Below are positions 15,711 to 23,403 of a stretch of DNA of 26,143 nt, one piece after another (within the stretch, counting starts at the first letter, position 1; each line of letters opens with the position of its first letter). Source of the DNA: RGIG5050 sp045636065 (lineage in GTDB: Bacteria > Verrucomicrobiota > Kiritimatiellia > RFP12 > UBA1067); contig JAZTWW010000033.1 in assembly GCA_045636065.1 (NCBI GenBank), positions 1 through 26,143 on the forward strand. The letters run 5' to 3'. The position numbers and the translations under genes were made by a program. The notes beneath the pieces are model-generated. The model worked only from the letters and a program-made list of their open reading frames with translations, ran no database searches and had not been told where the DNA came from.

Positions 15711-16450
15711 AGACATTGACGCTTGTGGTGCCTTGCCACAACGAGGCGAAACGTCTGGACCAGAGTGCGTTCATACGCGCCGTCGAGGAGTGGCCGTGGA
15801 TATCGTTCTGCTTCGTGGATGACGGTTCCACCGATTCCACCGCAGAGATGCTCGCCCACATGTCCTCCCTTTCTCCGGCCATGCACGCGATATACCTTGA
15901 CGGAAACAAGGGCAAGGCGGAGGCCGTCCGGCAAGGCGTCCTGCATGTCTGCTCGTATTCCGGCGCCGGATGCGTCGGCTTCTGGGACGCCGACCTTGCG
16001 ACGCCCCTCGACGAGATTCCGTCGTTCATGCGCGCATTCGAGGAGCAGGATTCCCTCAAGGCCGTAATCGGTTCGCGCTGGCCCCATCTCGGCACCGACA
16101 TAAGGCGGTCAGCCGTGCGCAGCGTCACTGGCGCGATCGCAAAGGCGATCATAAGGCGCATACTCAAGGTTCCCGTATGGGATACGCAGTGCGGAGCGAA
16201 GATATTCTCGCTTGAAACGGCCCGGAGGATATTCCAGAGCCCGTTCCGCACGCGCTGGCTATTCGATGTCGAGCTCCTGTCCCGCATAGGCCGCCGCCGT
16301 CTGCGCGAAGACGTGCGGGAGATCCCACTAAAGGCCTGGTTCGACATCCCGGGGTCGAAGGTCGGCTTGCGGGCATTATGCGAGCTTGTCGCACTTCCTT
16401 CCATTTACAGGAAATCTATGGTAGAATCTAAGGCATGCATGTTCTTATAA
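15707..16450 (+). CDS. GT2 glycosyltransferase, dolichyl-phosphate-sugar synthase-like
   Basis: 247 residues with a GT-A fold. The nucleotide-sugar site is FVDDGSTDST (D38, D39) and the metal site is WDADLATP (D94, D96). The box DTQCGAKIF followed by LFDVELL is typical of the ALG5/DPM1 group, which loads glucose or mannose from a nucleotide sugar onto a polyprenyl phosphate. No membrane helix is visible, so it is probably peripheral on the cytoplasmic side. It overlaps the previous gene by ATGA. Its last 16 nt overlap the response-regulator gene, and the promoter of that gene lies within its 3' end. Confidence 0.85.
   Translation: MKTLTLVVPCHNEAKRLDQSAFIRAVEEWPWISFCFVDDGSTDSTAEMLAHMSSLSPAMHAIYLDGNKGKAEAVRQGVLHVCSYSGAGCVGFWDADLATPLDEIPSFMRAFEEQDSLKAVIGSRWPHLGTDIRRSAVRSVTGAIAKAIIRRILKVPVWDTQCGAKIFSLETARRIFQSPFRTRWLFDVELLSRIGRRRLREDVREIPLKAWFDIPGSKVGLRALCELVALPSIYRKSMVESKACMFL
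16419..16427 (+). promoter_or_regulatory. Extended -10 promoter of the two-component operon
   Basis: TGGTAGAAT (hexamer TAGAAT, 16422-16427) lies inside the 3' end of the GT2 gene. It ends 7 nt before the ATG of the response regulator, so transcription would start at that ATG. The -35 is weak (TTCCAT-like near 16399). Confidence 0.5.
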
Positions 16451-17103
16451 TAGAAGACGACACCAAGACGGCGGAATTCGTGGCCGGGGCGTTCAAGCAG
16501 TCCGGCTACGTCTGCACAATATGCTCCGACGGCATTGAAGGTGCCGCCGCCGCGCTGACAGACGACTATGACGCAGCCGTCGTGGACATCATGCTCCCCG
16601 GCAAGGACGGCCTTTCCATCATACGCTCCCTCCGCGCCGCCGGGAAGAACCTGCCGGTGATAGTCCTTTCGGCGCGCGGCAATGTCGACGCCAGGATACA
16701 GGGCCTTGAGGCCGGAGCGGACGACTATCTCGCAAAGCCGTTCTCCGTGGCCGAGCTTCTCGCACGCGTCCAGGCCCTTATGCGCAGATCGGCCCGCCAG
16801 ACGGAGACTACAGTGCTCAAGGTCGAGGATCTTGAGATGGATCTCATTTCCCACAAGGTGACCCGCGGAGGGGAGAGGATATCGCTGCAGCCGCTCGAGT
16901 ACCAGCTCCTCGAGTACCTGATGCGGAACCGCGGAAGGGTGGTATCGCGCAACACCATCCTCGAGCGCGTATGGGACTACGCCTTCGATCCGCACGCCAA
17001 CGTCGTGGAGGCGCGCGTCTACCGCCTCAGGGAGAAGATCGACCGCCATTCTCCAAGAAAGCTCATTTCAACGGTCAGGGGATTTGGGTATGTCCTCGGA
17101 TGA
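16435..17103 (+). CDS. OmpR/PhoB-family response regulator
   Basis: 222 residues. The receiver domain (1 to about 115) has the acidic pocket D8/D9, the phosphorylation site D51 in VVDIMLPG, a switch Ser in VLSARG and the Lys in LAKPFS. The C-terminal winged helix (about 125-220) has LQPLEYQLLEYLMRNRGRVVSR and VEARVYRLREKID, as in CusR/CopR-type regulators. It starts inside the end of the GT2 gene, has no ribosome binding site and may be read from a leaderless mRNA. Its own end overlaps the histidine-kinase gene, so the two form one unit. Its targets may include the adjacent glycosyltransferases, but no operator was identified. Confidence 0.93.
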   Translation: MHVLIIEDDTKTAEFVAGAFKQSGYVCTICSDGIEGAAAALTDDYDAAVVDIMLPGKDGLSIIRSLRAAGKNLPVIVLSARGNVDARIQGLEAGADDYLAKPFSVAELLARVQALMRRSARQTETTVLKVEDLEMDLISHKVTRGGERISLQPLEYQLLEYLMRNRGRVVSRNTILERVWDYAFDPHANVVEARVYRLREKIDRHSPRKLISTVRGFGYVLG

Positions 17104-18487
17104 GAGAGCCCCGGCGCATGCAAGGCCGATGTGGGTGAGGATAGCCCTCGGATCGTTCATTTCGTTCGGTCTTCTTTTCACGCTTCTGGGCGCGCTTGTT
17201 ATGTTTGCTACGCTGCGGCACCATGTCAACGAATACCACGAGACGCTTTCGAATCTCATGGGGGATCTCATGGGGGAGTACAGGGAATGCTCCGGGGACG
17301 CATCTTTCATGGAGAGGTGTTTCGCCGAGGATGCCGAGACCCACGGCAAGGAGAACGTCTTTCTTCTGATAACGTACCCGTCGGGGGAGGTGAAGGCAAG
17401 CAGCTCAAGCAACGCCTTCGTGCTTTCCGAAATGATCCGCCTCAGCTCATGCGGCTCCACCACATACCGCATACAGGGCGAAACGGGCGATGGCGGGCCC
17501 CGCCCCCTGTCGGTGAGGGTGCGCAAGTCCGGCCTTGAAGACGGATGCGTCCTTTCGGTCGGATGCAACGTGACAAAGGACGAACTTCACGCGATGAGGT
17601 TGGGGGTCGTGCTTGGTTCGTCGCTTGTCTTCGTGTGGTTCGTCGGCGCCGGCCTTGGAGCGTTTTTCGCAAGGCGCATAACATCTCCGCTCAGGAAGAT
17701 CGCCGCCGCCGCAGACGACATATCGCGCGGCGACTACTCCGCGCGCGTCCCGCCGACATCCGAGGGATGGGAGATCGCCGAGCTGGAGCATGCGTTCAAC
17801 CTTATGGCAGAGAGCAACGAAAAGACGCTTTCCGAGCTGCGCACCCTTACGGACGACATCGCCCACGATCTCAGGACCCCCTTGACGCGCCTGAGGGCCG
17901 CAGCCGAGACGGAGATCATGGGCGGAGAGAGAACGCGCTCCCTCGCCGAGGATGTCTGCGAGGAGACGACCGCAATGCTCGACATGATAAACACGATGCT
18001 TGACATATCCCAGACGGAAAGCCGAATAAAGCGGACTCCCCGCGAGAGGATTGAGATGTCCGGCTTCGTGAAGAACGTACTTGAGCTCTACTCCGTCCTT
18101 GCGGAGGAATCGCAGGTTGACGTTACGGCAACGCTGCCCGGGAAGCCCGTCTATCTGATGGCGCATAAGGGCAGGCTCCAGCAGATGATGGGGAACCTTC
18201 TGGACAACGCCTTGAAGTTCACTCCGCGCGGCGGCAGGATCGAGGTGAAGGTTTCAACCGATCCGTTCACGCTCTCCGTGGCAAACACCGGGCCCGGAAT
18301 AGCCGCCAAGGATCTGCCTCACATATTCCAGCGCTTCTGGCGTGCGGATGAAAGCCGCTCCCTGCCCGGCAACGGTCTCGGGCTTGCCCTCGTAAAGGCG
18401 ATAGCCGTCTCGTACGGCGGTGATGTGACATGCGAGTCGACCCCGGGCGGGTGGACGGTGTTTACGATATACGGCATCGACCGCTAG
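17090..18487 (+). CDS. Sensor histidine kinase
   Basis: 465 residues. Membrane helix 1 (about 16-41), a periplasmic sensor region (about 42-170, with several cysteines), helix 2 (about 171-194), HAMP linker (ITSPLRKIAAAADDISRGDYS), dimerisation domain with H259 in DDIAHDLRTPLTRL, and an ATPase domain with LLDNALKFT (N box), ANTGPGIAA (G1), FQRFWRAD (F box) and GNGLGLALV (G2). It autophosphorylates H259 and passes phosphate to the regulator encoded just upstream. ATG 17090 is preferred over a TTG two codons earlier, with AGGGGA 8 nt upstream. The stimulus is unknown; related CusS-type kinases often sense metals or envelope state. Confidence 0.92.
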   Translation: MSSDERAPAHARPMWVRIALGSFISFGLLFTLLGALVMFATLRHHVNEYHETLSNLMGDLMGEYRECSGDASFMERCFAEDAETHGKENVFLLITYPSGEVKASSSSNAFVLSEMIRLSSCGSTTYRIQGETGDGGPRPLSVRVRKSGLEDGCVLSVGCNVTKDELHAMRLGVVLGSSLVFVWFVGAGLGAFFARRITSPLRKIAAAADDISRGDYSARVPPTSEGWEIAELEHAFNLMAESNEKTLSELRTLTDDIAHDLRTPLTRLRAAAETEIMGGERTRSLAEDVCEETTAMLDMINTMLDISQTESRIKRTPRERIEMSGFVKNVLELYSVLAEESQVDVTATLPGKPVYLMAHKGRLQQMMGNLLDNALKFTPRGGRIEVKVSTDPFTLSVANTGPGIAAKDLPHIFQRFWRADESRSLPGNGLGLALVKAIAVSYGGDVTCESTPGGWTVFTIYGIDR

Positions 18488-18493
18488 ATGGAC

Positions 18494-18539
18494 GAAGCCG
18501 CCCGCACCGGTCATGTCCCATGCCGGAGCGGACGGCTTC
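18494..18539. terminator. Bidirectional hairpin between convergent genes
   Basis: A long imperfect stem: GAAGCCG (18494-18500) with CGGCTTC (18533-18539), then CCGC/GCGG, CCGG/CCGG and CATG/CATG, broken by two 1x1 mismatches and one bulged T. That gives 19 pairs around a TCC loop. It fills the 69-bp gap between the histidine kinase and rubrerythrin, which converge. There is no T-run on either side, so a terminator or mRNA-stabilising role is inferred from position and stem strength. Confidence 0.5.
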
Positions 18540-18556
18540 AGCCGCAGATCGGGGCG

Positions 18557-19090
18557 TCAGTAGTTTTCCGGCTCGATCTGGAAGTACGCCTTCGGATGCG
18601 CGCATACGGGGCACATTTCAGGGGCCTTTTCGCCCTCGATTATCGCTCCGCAGTTGCGGCACTGCCAGCGGTTCTTGCCGATGCGTACCCACACTTCGCC
18701 GGTTTCGATGTTTGCGGCGAGCTTGCGGTAGCGCTCCTCGTGGTGCTTCTCGATCTCCGCCACCTTGGCGAAGAGGAACGCGAGGCGGTTGAATCCCTCG
18801 GCCTTTGCCTCCTCGGAGAAGCGCTTGTACATGTCTGTCCACTCCTCATGCTCGCCCGCCGCAGCGGCCAGGAGGTTCGCCGGCGTGTCGCCTATTCCGC
18901 CGAGCTCCTTGAACCACATCTTGGCGTGCTCCTTCTCGTTGAGCGCCGTCTCCTGGAAGATTGCCGCAATCTGCTCGTAGCCGTCCTTCTTCGCGCGCGA
19001 CGCGAAATAGTCGTACTTGTTGCGAGCCTGCGATTCCCCCGCGAACGCCGCCATAAGGTTCTGTTCTGTCTTGCTGCCTTTGAGTTCCAT
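18557..19090 (-). CDS. rbr: Rubrerythrin
   Basis: 177 residues. An N-terminal four-helix ferritin-like domain (1 to about 135) holds the diiron ligands, including E19, the pair E52-x-x-H55, E80 and the pair E114-x-x-H117. A C-terminal rubredoxin domain has four iron cysteines (C144/C147 and C160/C163). The protein reduces hydrogen peroxide in the cytoplasm and is typical of anaerobes and microaerophiles. An AAAGGAG site precedes the ATG. It diverges from the fucO-like gene, and their promoters lie back to back. Confidence 0.96.
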   Translation of the reverse strand: MELKGSKTEQNLMAAFAGESQARNKYDYFASRAKKDGYEQIAAIFQETALNEKEHAKMWFKELGGIGDTPANLLAAAAGEHEEWTDMYKRFSEEAKAEGFNRLAFLFAKVAEIEKHHEERYRKLAANIETGEVWVRIGKNRWQCRNCGAIIEGEKAPEMCPVCAHPKAYFQIEPENY

Positions 19091-19119
19091 ACCCTACTCC
19101 TTTCTTGGTTGATTCAAAC

Positions 19120-19148
19120 ATTATACCACATTCAACCCGAAAAAACAA
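19120..19148 (-). promoter_or_regulatory. Promoter of rubrerythrin
   Basis: Minus-strand TTGTTT (-35, 19148-19143) and TATAAT (-10, 19125-19120), 17 bp apart, with TGG making it an extended -10. The leader of about 24 nt contains AAAGGAG. Confidence 0.75.
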
Positions 19149-19168
19149 TGGCGCGGGGCTCGGCGATT

Positions 19169-19177
19169 TGGTATAAT
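19169..19177 (+). promoter_or_regulatory. Extended -10 promoter of the fucO-like gene
   Basis: TGGTATAAT (hexamer 19172-19177), 29 nt before the ATG. It directly abuts the rubrerythrin promoter on the other strand, so one regulator could affect both. No good -35 is visible. Confidence 0.7.
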
Positions 19178-19205
19178 ACGCGCAATCCAAACGAAAGGAC
19201 ACGCG

Positions 19206-20351
19206 ATGAACCGCATCATTCTCAATGAAACGTCGTACCACGGCGCAGGCGCCGTGAAGGAAATCGTCCAGGAGCTCGCAAGGCGCGGCCTCAAGAAGCC
19301 CATAGTCTTCTCCGATCCCGACCTCGTGAAGTTCGGCGTCACGGCGAAGGTGACATGCCTTCTCGACGAGGCGAAGGTTCCTTACGAAGTCTACACCGAC
19401 ATAAAGCCGAACCCCACGATCGAAAACGTGAAGAACGGCGTCAAGGCGTTCAAGAAGGCAATGGCCGATTCGATCGTCGCCATCGGCGGCGGCTCGTCCA
19501 TGGATACGGCCAAGGCCGTCGGCATCATCGTCGCGAACCCCGAGTTTGCGGACGTCCGCTCCCTCGAAGGCGTCGCGCCCACGAAGAAGCCGTCCAAGCC
19601 GATACTCGCAGTCCCGACTACGGCCGGCACCGCCGCCGAGGTCACGATCAACTACGTCATCACGGACGTCGAGAAGCACCGCAAGTTCGTCTGCGTCGAT
19701 CCACACGACATCCCGGTCGTCGCGTTCGTCGATCCCGAGATGATGGCGACGATGCCCAAGGGCCTTACGGCGTTCACGGGCATGGATGCGCTCACCCACG
19801 CGATCGAAGGTCTCATCACCAAGGCCGCGTGCGAGCTCACCGACATGTTCCACCTGAAGGCCATCGAAATCATCGCGCGCTCGCTGAGGGATGCTGTCGC
19901 CAACAAGCCTGCCGGCCGCGAAGGCATGGCCCTCGGCCAGTACATCGCAGGCATGGGCTTCTCGAACGTCGGCCTCGGCATCGACCACTCGATGGCGCAC
20001 GGCCTCTCCGCGCTCTACGACATGCCGCACGGCAAGGCGTGCGCAATCCTCCTGCCGGTGGCGATGAAGTACAACGCATCCAAGACCGGCACGAAGTACC
20101 GCGAGATCGCGCGCGCGTTCGGCGTAAAGAACGTCGATTCGATGAAGGCCTGCGATTACCGCAAGGCCGCCATCGAGGCCGTCGAGAAGCTTGCGGCCGA
20201 TGTCGGCATCCCGAAGGACCTGAAGGGCGTCCTCAAGGAGGAGGACGTCCAGTTCCTCGCCGAGAGCGCCTACGCCGACGCATGCCGCCCGGGCAACCCG
20301 CGCGAAACGAGCGTCCAGGAGATCGCCAAGCTCTACAGGAGTCTCATGTAG
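19206..20351 (+). CDS. fucO: Iron-containing alcohol dehydrogenase, lactaldehyde reductase-like
   Basis: 381 residues, the size of E. coli FucO, which it resembles along the whole length: MNRIILNETSYHGAGAV, the NAD-binding AIGGGSSMDTAKAVGI, NPEFADVRSLEG, PTTAGTAAEVTINYVITD and KFVCVDPHDIP. Metal ligands are D194 and H198 (GMDALTHAIEG), H261 (DHSMAH) and H275 (DMPHG). FucO reduces L-lactaldehyde from fucose or rhamnose breakdown to 1,2-propanediol, regenerating NAD in anaerobes. No other fucose or rhamnose genes are next to it, so a different short-chain aldehyde is possible. AAAGGA precedes the ATG. The stop shares one base with the thiN start (TAGTG). Confidence 0.88.
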   Translation: MNRIILNETSYHGAGAVKEIVQELARRGLKKPIVFSDPDLVKFGVTAKVTCLLDEAKVPYEVYTDIKPNPTIENVKNGVKAFKKAMADSIVAIGGGSSMDTAKAVGIIVANPEFADVRSLEGVAPTKKPSKPILAVPTTAGTAAEVTINYVITDVEKHRKFVCVDPHDIPVVAFVDPEMMATMPKGLTAFTGMDALTHAIEGLITKAACELTDMFHLKAIEIIARSLRDAVANKPAGREGMALGQYIAGMGFSNVGLGIDHSMAHGLSALYDMPHGKACAILLPVAMKYNASKTGTKYREIARAFGVKNVDSMKACDYRKAAIEAVEKLAADVGIPKDLKGVLKEEDVQFLAESAYADACRPGNPRETSVQEIAKLYRSLM

Positions 20352-20968
20352 TGGTTGCGATCCTCGCAAACGGAGACTTCCCCGGAAGCGAAAACGTGCT
20401 GAGGCGGCTTGCCGCCTCGGCACGTATCATATGCTGCGACGGCGCTGCCGGGGCCGCGCTAGCCGCCGGGCTCAGGATAGACGCCGTCGTGGGCGACGGC
20501 GACTCGCTCGGCGACGGCCTCAAGGCCCGCCTCGCGGGAGTATGGCGCAAGGTGGACGAGCAGGAGACGAACGATCTTGCCAAGGCCTTCCGCTTCGCAG
20601 TCGGCGAAGGGGCAGACCGCATCGAGATATTCGGCGCTTCCGGCAAACGCGAGGACCATCTCATCGGCAACGTCTTCCATCTACTCGGATTCAACGAAGG
20701 GGGTGTACGCACCGACATGGTGACCGACCACGGCGTCTTTACCGTCGTGAGGGCCGGCGAGACGCGCTCTTTTAATGCGCCCAAGGGAACGCCCGTAAGC
20801 GTGTTCGCGCCGGTTGCCGGTACGGCCATGAAGAGCAGGGGCCTCGCATGGCCCCTTGATGGCGTAAAGTTCGACACGCTCTGGCGCGGAACCCTGAACC
20901 GTACGGATTCGGACGTGTTCGAGATATGGGCCGACGCCCCGGCAATTGTCTTTATCGCGTCAATATGA
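20351..20968 (+). CDS. thiN: Thiamine pyrophosphokinase
   Basis: 205 residues, from a GTG that overlaps the fucO stop by one base. AGGAG lies 9 nt upstream, inside the fucO end, so translation is probably coupled. The family pattern is clear: ILANGDFP, IICCDGAAGAALAAG, IDAVVGDGDS, DEQETNDLAKAF and GASGKREDHLIGNVFHLL. The enzyme moves pyrophosphate from ATP to thiamine to make thiamine pyrophosphate. The frame is open upstream through fucO, but that part is out-of-frame shadow, not coding. No thiamine riboswitch is visible. The next promoter begins inside its 3' end. Confidence 0.88.
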   Translation: MVAILANGDFPGSENVLRRLAASARIICCDGAAGAALAAGLRIDAVVGDGDSLGDGLKARLAGVWRKVDEQETNDLAKAFRFAVGEGADRIEIFGASGKREDHLIGNVFHLLGFNEGGVRTDMVTDHGVFTVVRAGETRSFNAPKGTPVSVFAPVAGTAMKSRGLAWPLDGVKFDTLWRGTLNRTDSDVFEIWADAPAIVFIASI

Positions 20969-20974
20969 TATAAT
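20946..20974 (+). promoter_or_regulatory. Promoter of the STAS / SpoIIE unit
   Basis: TTGTCT (20946-20951) and TATAAT (20969-20974), 17 bp apart, with TGA making an extended -10. It overlaps the thiN stop codon. The leader of about 16 nt contains AAAGGAG. Confidence 0.8.
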
Positions 20975-20996
20975 ATATCTTCGCAAAGGAGATAAA

Positions 20997-21293
20997 ATGC
21001 ACATTCACAAGACTCTTGAAAACGGAAAGCTGTCGCTGAAGATTACAGGGCGGCTTGATACGAATACGTCCCCCGAGCTTGAGGCCGAGATGGGGCTCGA
21101 TGGCGTAAACGAGGTCTATTTCGACCTTGAGGGGCTCGAGTACATTTCATCCGCAGGGCTTAGGCTTCTCATGGCCGCGCAGAAGGCCATGATCGCCTGC
21201 GGAGGTTCGATGGTCGTGGCCCGCCCCAACGCAATAGTCAAGGGCGTCTTCGACATCACCGGCATGAGCGGCATATTCAACATAGTCCAGTAA
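20997..21293 (+). CDS. STAS-domain anti-sigma factor antagonist
   Basis: 98 residues, one STAS domain. LEYISSAGLRLLMAAQKA holds the serines (S51/S52) at the position phosphorylated in SpoIIAA and RsbV. When not phosphorylated, such proteins bind and block an anti-sigma kinase or another target. ATG 20997 is chosen for AAAGGAG 5 nt upstream; an earlier in-frame start would lie before the promoter. The next gene, 19 nt downstream, encodes the phosphatase and kinase domains that would act on this serine. Confidence 0.9.
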   Translation: MHIHKTLENGKLSLKITGRLDTNTSPELEAEMGLDGVNEVYFDLEGLEYISSAGLRLLMAAQKAMIACGGSMVVARPNAIVKGVFDITGMSGIFNIVQ

Positions 21294-21312
21294 AGTCGGT
21301 GCACTGCGGCAC

Positions 21313-23403
21313 ATGAGAAGGCGCATCCTCATATTCGGCGCGGCGTTGGCGTTGTATGCCGTACTTCTGTCGGTCGCGTGGACCATTGGCACGAACCGTG
21401 CTGCGAAGGAGACGGACTGGCAGCTCGATTATGCCATCATCGATCTCCACGATACGCTTGCGGGCGCGATTGACACGATGCTCGGACACGTCGCGAGGAT
21501 GGCCGTGAGGCATATAGGTTCCGCAGCGCCGCTGCCGATCGAGGAGATGGAGGTTGGAGCGCGCGAGCTCGATATCGACGAGATTAACGTCGTAAGTCGC
21601 GAAGGGGTCATAATCGCCTCCAACGATCCGAGCAGCCTTGGCGTCGTGATGGCGGGCGACCCTGTGATGGATCCTTTCATGGCGCTTACCAATGGCGTCA
21701 CCGCCACGGTATCGCAGCCTTTTAGGGCGAATGCCCGCAACCCAGAGGTGAGGGCCAAGTACCTTGCCGCCGCCTTCCCGGGCGGTGACGGCTTCGTGCA
21801 GGTCGGGCTAGACGAGAGGCGTCTTTCGAGGATGCTCCCGTCGATCCTCGGATACATATTCGACGAATGGCTTCTTGGGAGGACCGGTTTCTTCCTCTGC
21901 GCGGACATGGCCACGGGGCGGCTCGTATCGAATCCGTCACGCCACCGCGACGAGGCCCGCACGCTCGAGGATGCGGGCTTCAGGCTCGAGGATACGGAGG
22001 CGCATGAGATAGTCCTTGACGGCACCGGCGCCGGCAGGACTTTCGTCGAGACCCTTTTCGGTGAGAAGTGCTACTGCCGTTCGTGCGTCTTTGCAGGGCA
22101 CAGGTTCGTCGCCGCATTGCCGGAGCGCGAATACTACAGGACGCGCAACATATACGCTATAGTGTACTCCATCCTGTTTTTCATAGTCCTTCTGTCGTTC
22201 GCGTTCTTCATCGACAGGATCTTCCGGTACTCCGACCGGATCAAGGCTTTCTACGAGACGGAGGAGAGGCGCAGATCCAAGGAGCTCGCGATAGCGAAGA
22301 CGATCCAGACGTCCGCGCTCGCGATCAGCATCCCATCCAATACATCCTACGAGATAGATGCTTCGATGCAGGCCGCCAAGGAGATCGGCGGCGACTTCTA
22401 CGACTATTTCTACCTTGACGCCACGCACGTTGCGTTTCTCGTCGCGGACGTCTCCGGGAAGGGGATAACGGCCGCCCTCTACATGATGACAGCGAAGACG
22501 CTCATAAGGGACATGCTCCTTGCGGAGAAGGATCCGGCCACCGCGTTCACTAGGGTCAACTCCGAACTTGCGCGCAGCAATTCGGCGAACATGTTCCTGA
22601 CGGCCTGGGCGGGTATCCTCGATCTTGAGACGGGCGCGGTGACTTTCGCCAACGCGGGGCACAATCCGCCTGTCGTCGTGGCGAAAGGCTCCGGCCCCGA
22701 GGTCCTCGACGATCTTTCCGGGCCCGTGCTCGCATTCATGGACGGCATATCGTACAGGAAGGGCGAATTGACGCTTAGGCCGGGCGATCTCCTTTTCCTC
22801 TACACGGACGGCGTCACGGAGGCGCTCGATTCCCGCAACGAGCTTTTTGGCGAGGAAAGGCTCATCAACGCCATCAAGGTCGTGAAGGATCCTTCGCCGC
22901 ACATGCTTTCCACCGTGGTGAGGGCCGCCGTAGCCGCGTTCTCCGAGGGAGTGCCGCAGGCCGACGATCTGACGGTCCTCGCGATACGGTACAATTCGCC
23001 GCCGAACATGGTCACGCGCTCGTTCCCGCCGTCGCAGGAGGGCGTCAAGGCGGCGTCGGACTACATAGACGAGGCGATGGCTTCCGTGCCGGGTCTGCTG
23101 CCGAAGGCGCACATCATCCTCGATGAGATCTGCTCCAACATCGTCAGGTACTCGAAGGCGACCGGGTTCGAGGTGGATATCGATCTTGGCGGCGCGCCAG
23201 ACGAGGTGAAGCTCATATTCATCGACGACGGCGTCGCCTACGATCCGCTCACCCATCTCGATCCCGACACCACCCTCCCGGCGGCCGAACGCAAGATAGG
23301 CGGGCTCGGGATAATGATGGTCAAGAGCATGGCCAAATCTGTCTCCTACCGCCGCGGCCAGGACCGCAACATCCTTCTCGTAACCCTCGCCATGAAGGGT
23401 TGA
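21313..23403 (+). CDS. Membrane sensor with SpoIIE/RsbU phosphatase and RsbW-like HATPase domains
   Basis: 696 residues. Helix 1 (about 5-25), an extracytoplasmic Cache-like sensor region (about 28-275), helix 2 (about 279-302), a short linker, a PP2C-like SpoIIE domain (about 330-560, with EIGGDFYDYF, VADVSGKGITAALYM, NAGHNPP, LYTDGVTEALD and ADDLTVLAI) and a C-terminal GHKL ATPase domain (about 570-696, with LDEICSNIVRYSK, FIDDGVAYDP and GGLGIMMVKSM). The phosphatase would dephosphorylate the STAS protein encoded upstream and the ATPase domain could phosphorylate it, so both arms of a partner switch sit in one polypeptide. No clear ribosome binding site precedes the ATG; coupling to the STAS gene is likely. 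The target may be a sigma factor, but none is encoded nearby. Confidence 0.9.
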   Translation: MRRRILIFGAALALYAVLLSVAWTIGTNRAAKETDWQLDYAIIDLHDTLAGAIDTMLGHVARMAVRHIGSAAPLPIEEMEVGARELDIDEINVVSREGVIIASNDPSSLGVVMAGDPVMDPFMALTNGVTATVSQPFRANARNPEVRAKYLAAAFPGGDGFVQVGLDERRLSRMLPSILGYIFDEWLLGRTGFFLCADMATGRLVSNPSRHRDEARTLEDAGFRLEDTEAHEIVLDGTGAGRTFVETLFGEKCYCRSCVFAGHRFVAALPEREYYRTRNIYAIVYSILFFIVLLSFAFFIDRIFRYSDRIKAFYETEERRRSKELAIAKTIQTSALAISIPSNTSYEIDASMQAAKEIGGDFYDYFYLDATHVAFLVADVSGKGITAALYMMTAKTLIRDMLLAEKDPATAFTRVNSELARSNSANMFLTAWAGILDLETGAVTFANAGHNPPVVVAKGSGPEVLDDLSGPVLAFMDGISYRKGELTLRPGDLLFLYTDGVTEALDSRNELFGEERLINAIKVVKDPSPHMLSTVVRAAVAAFSEGVPQADDLTVLAIRYNSPPNMVTRSFPPSQEGVKAASDYIDEAMASVPGLLPKAHIILDEICSNIVRYSKATGFEVDIDLGGAPDEVKLIFIDDGVAYDPLTHLDPDTTLPAAERKIGGLGIMMVKSMAKSVSYRRGQDRNILLVTLAMKG

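Noticed and set aside
19355..20350. Upstream extension of the thiN frame through fucO
   Set aside because: This part is out of frame with fucO and reads as Arg-rich shadow; the thiN family motifs begin only after the GTG at 20351.
20320..20351. Thiamine riboswitch before thiN
   Set aside because: thiN starts inside the fucO stop codon, and the upstream sequence is coding.
18846..20423. 525-codon open frame on the minus strand across the fucO-like gene
   Set aside because: It is antisense to a full-length, motif-complete dehydrogenase. Its composition is what the opposite strand of GC-rich coding DNA gives, and it would run into rubrerythrin out of frame.
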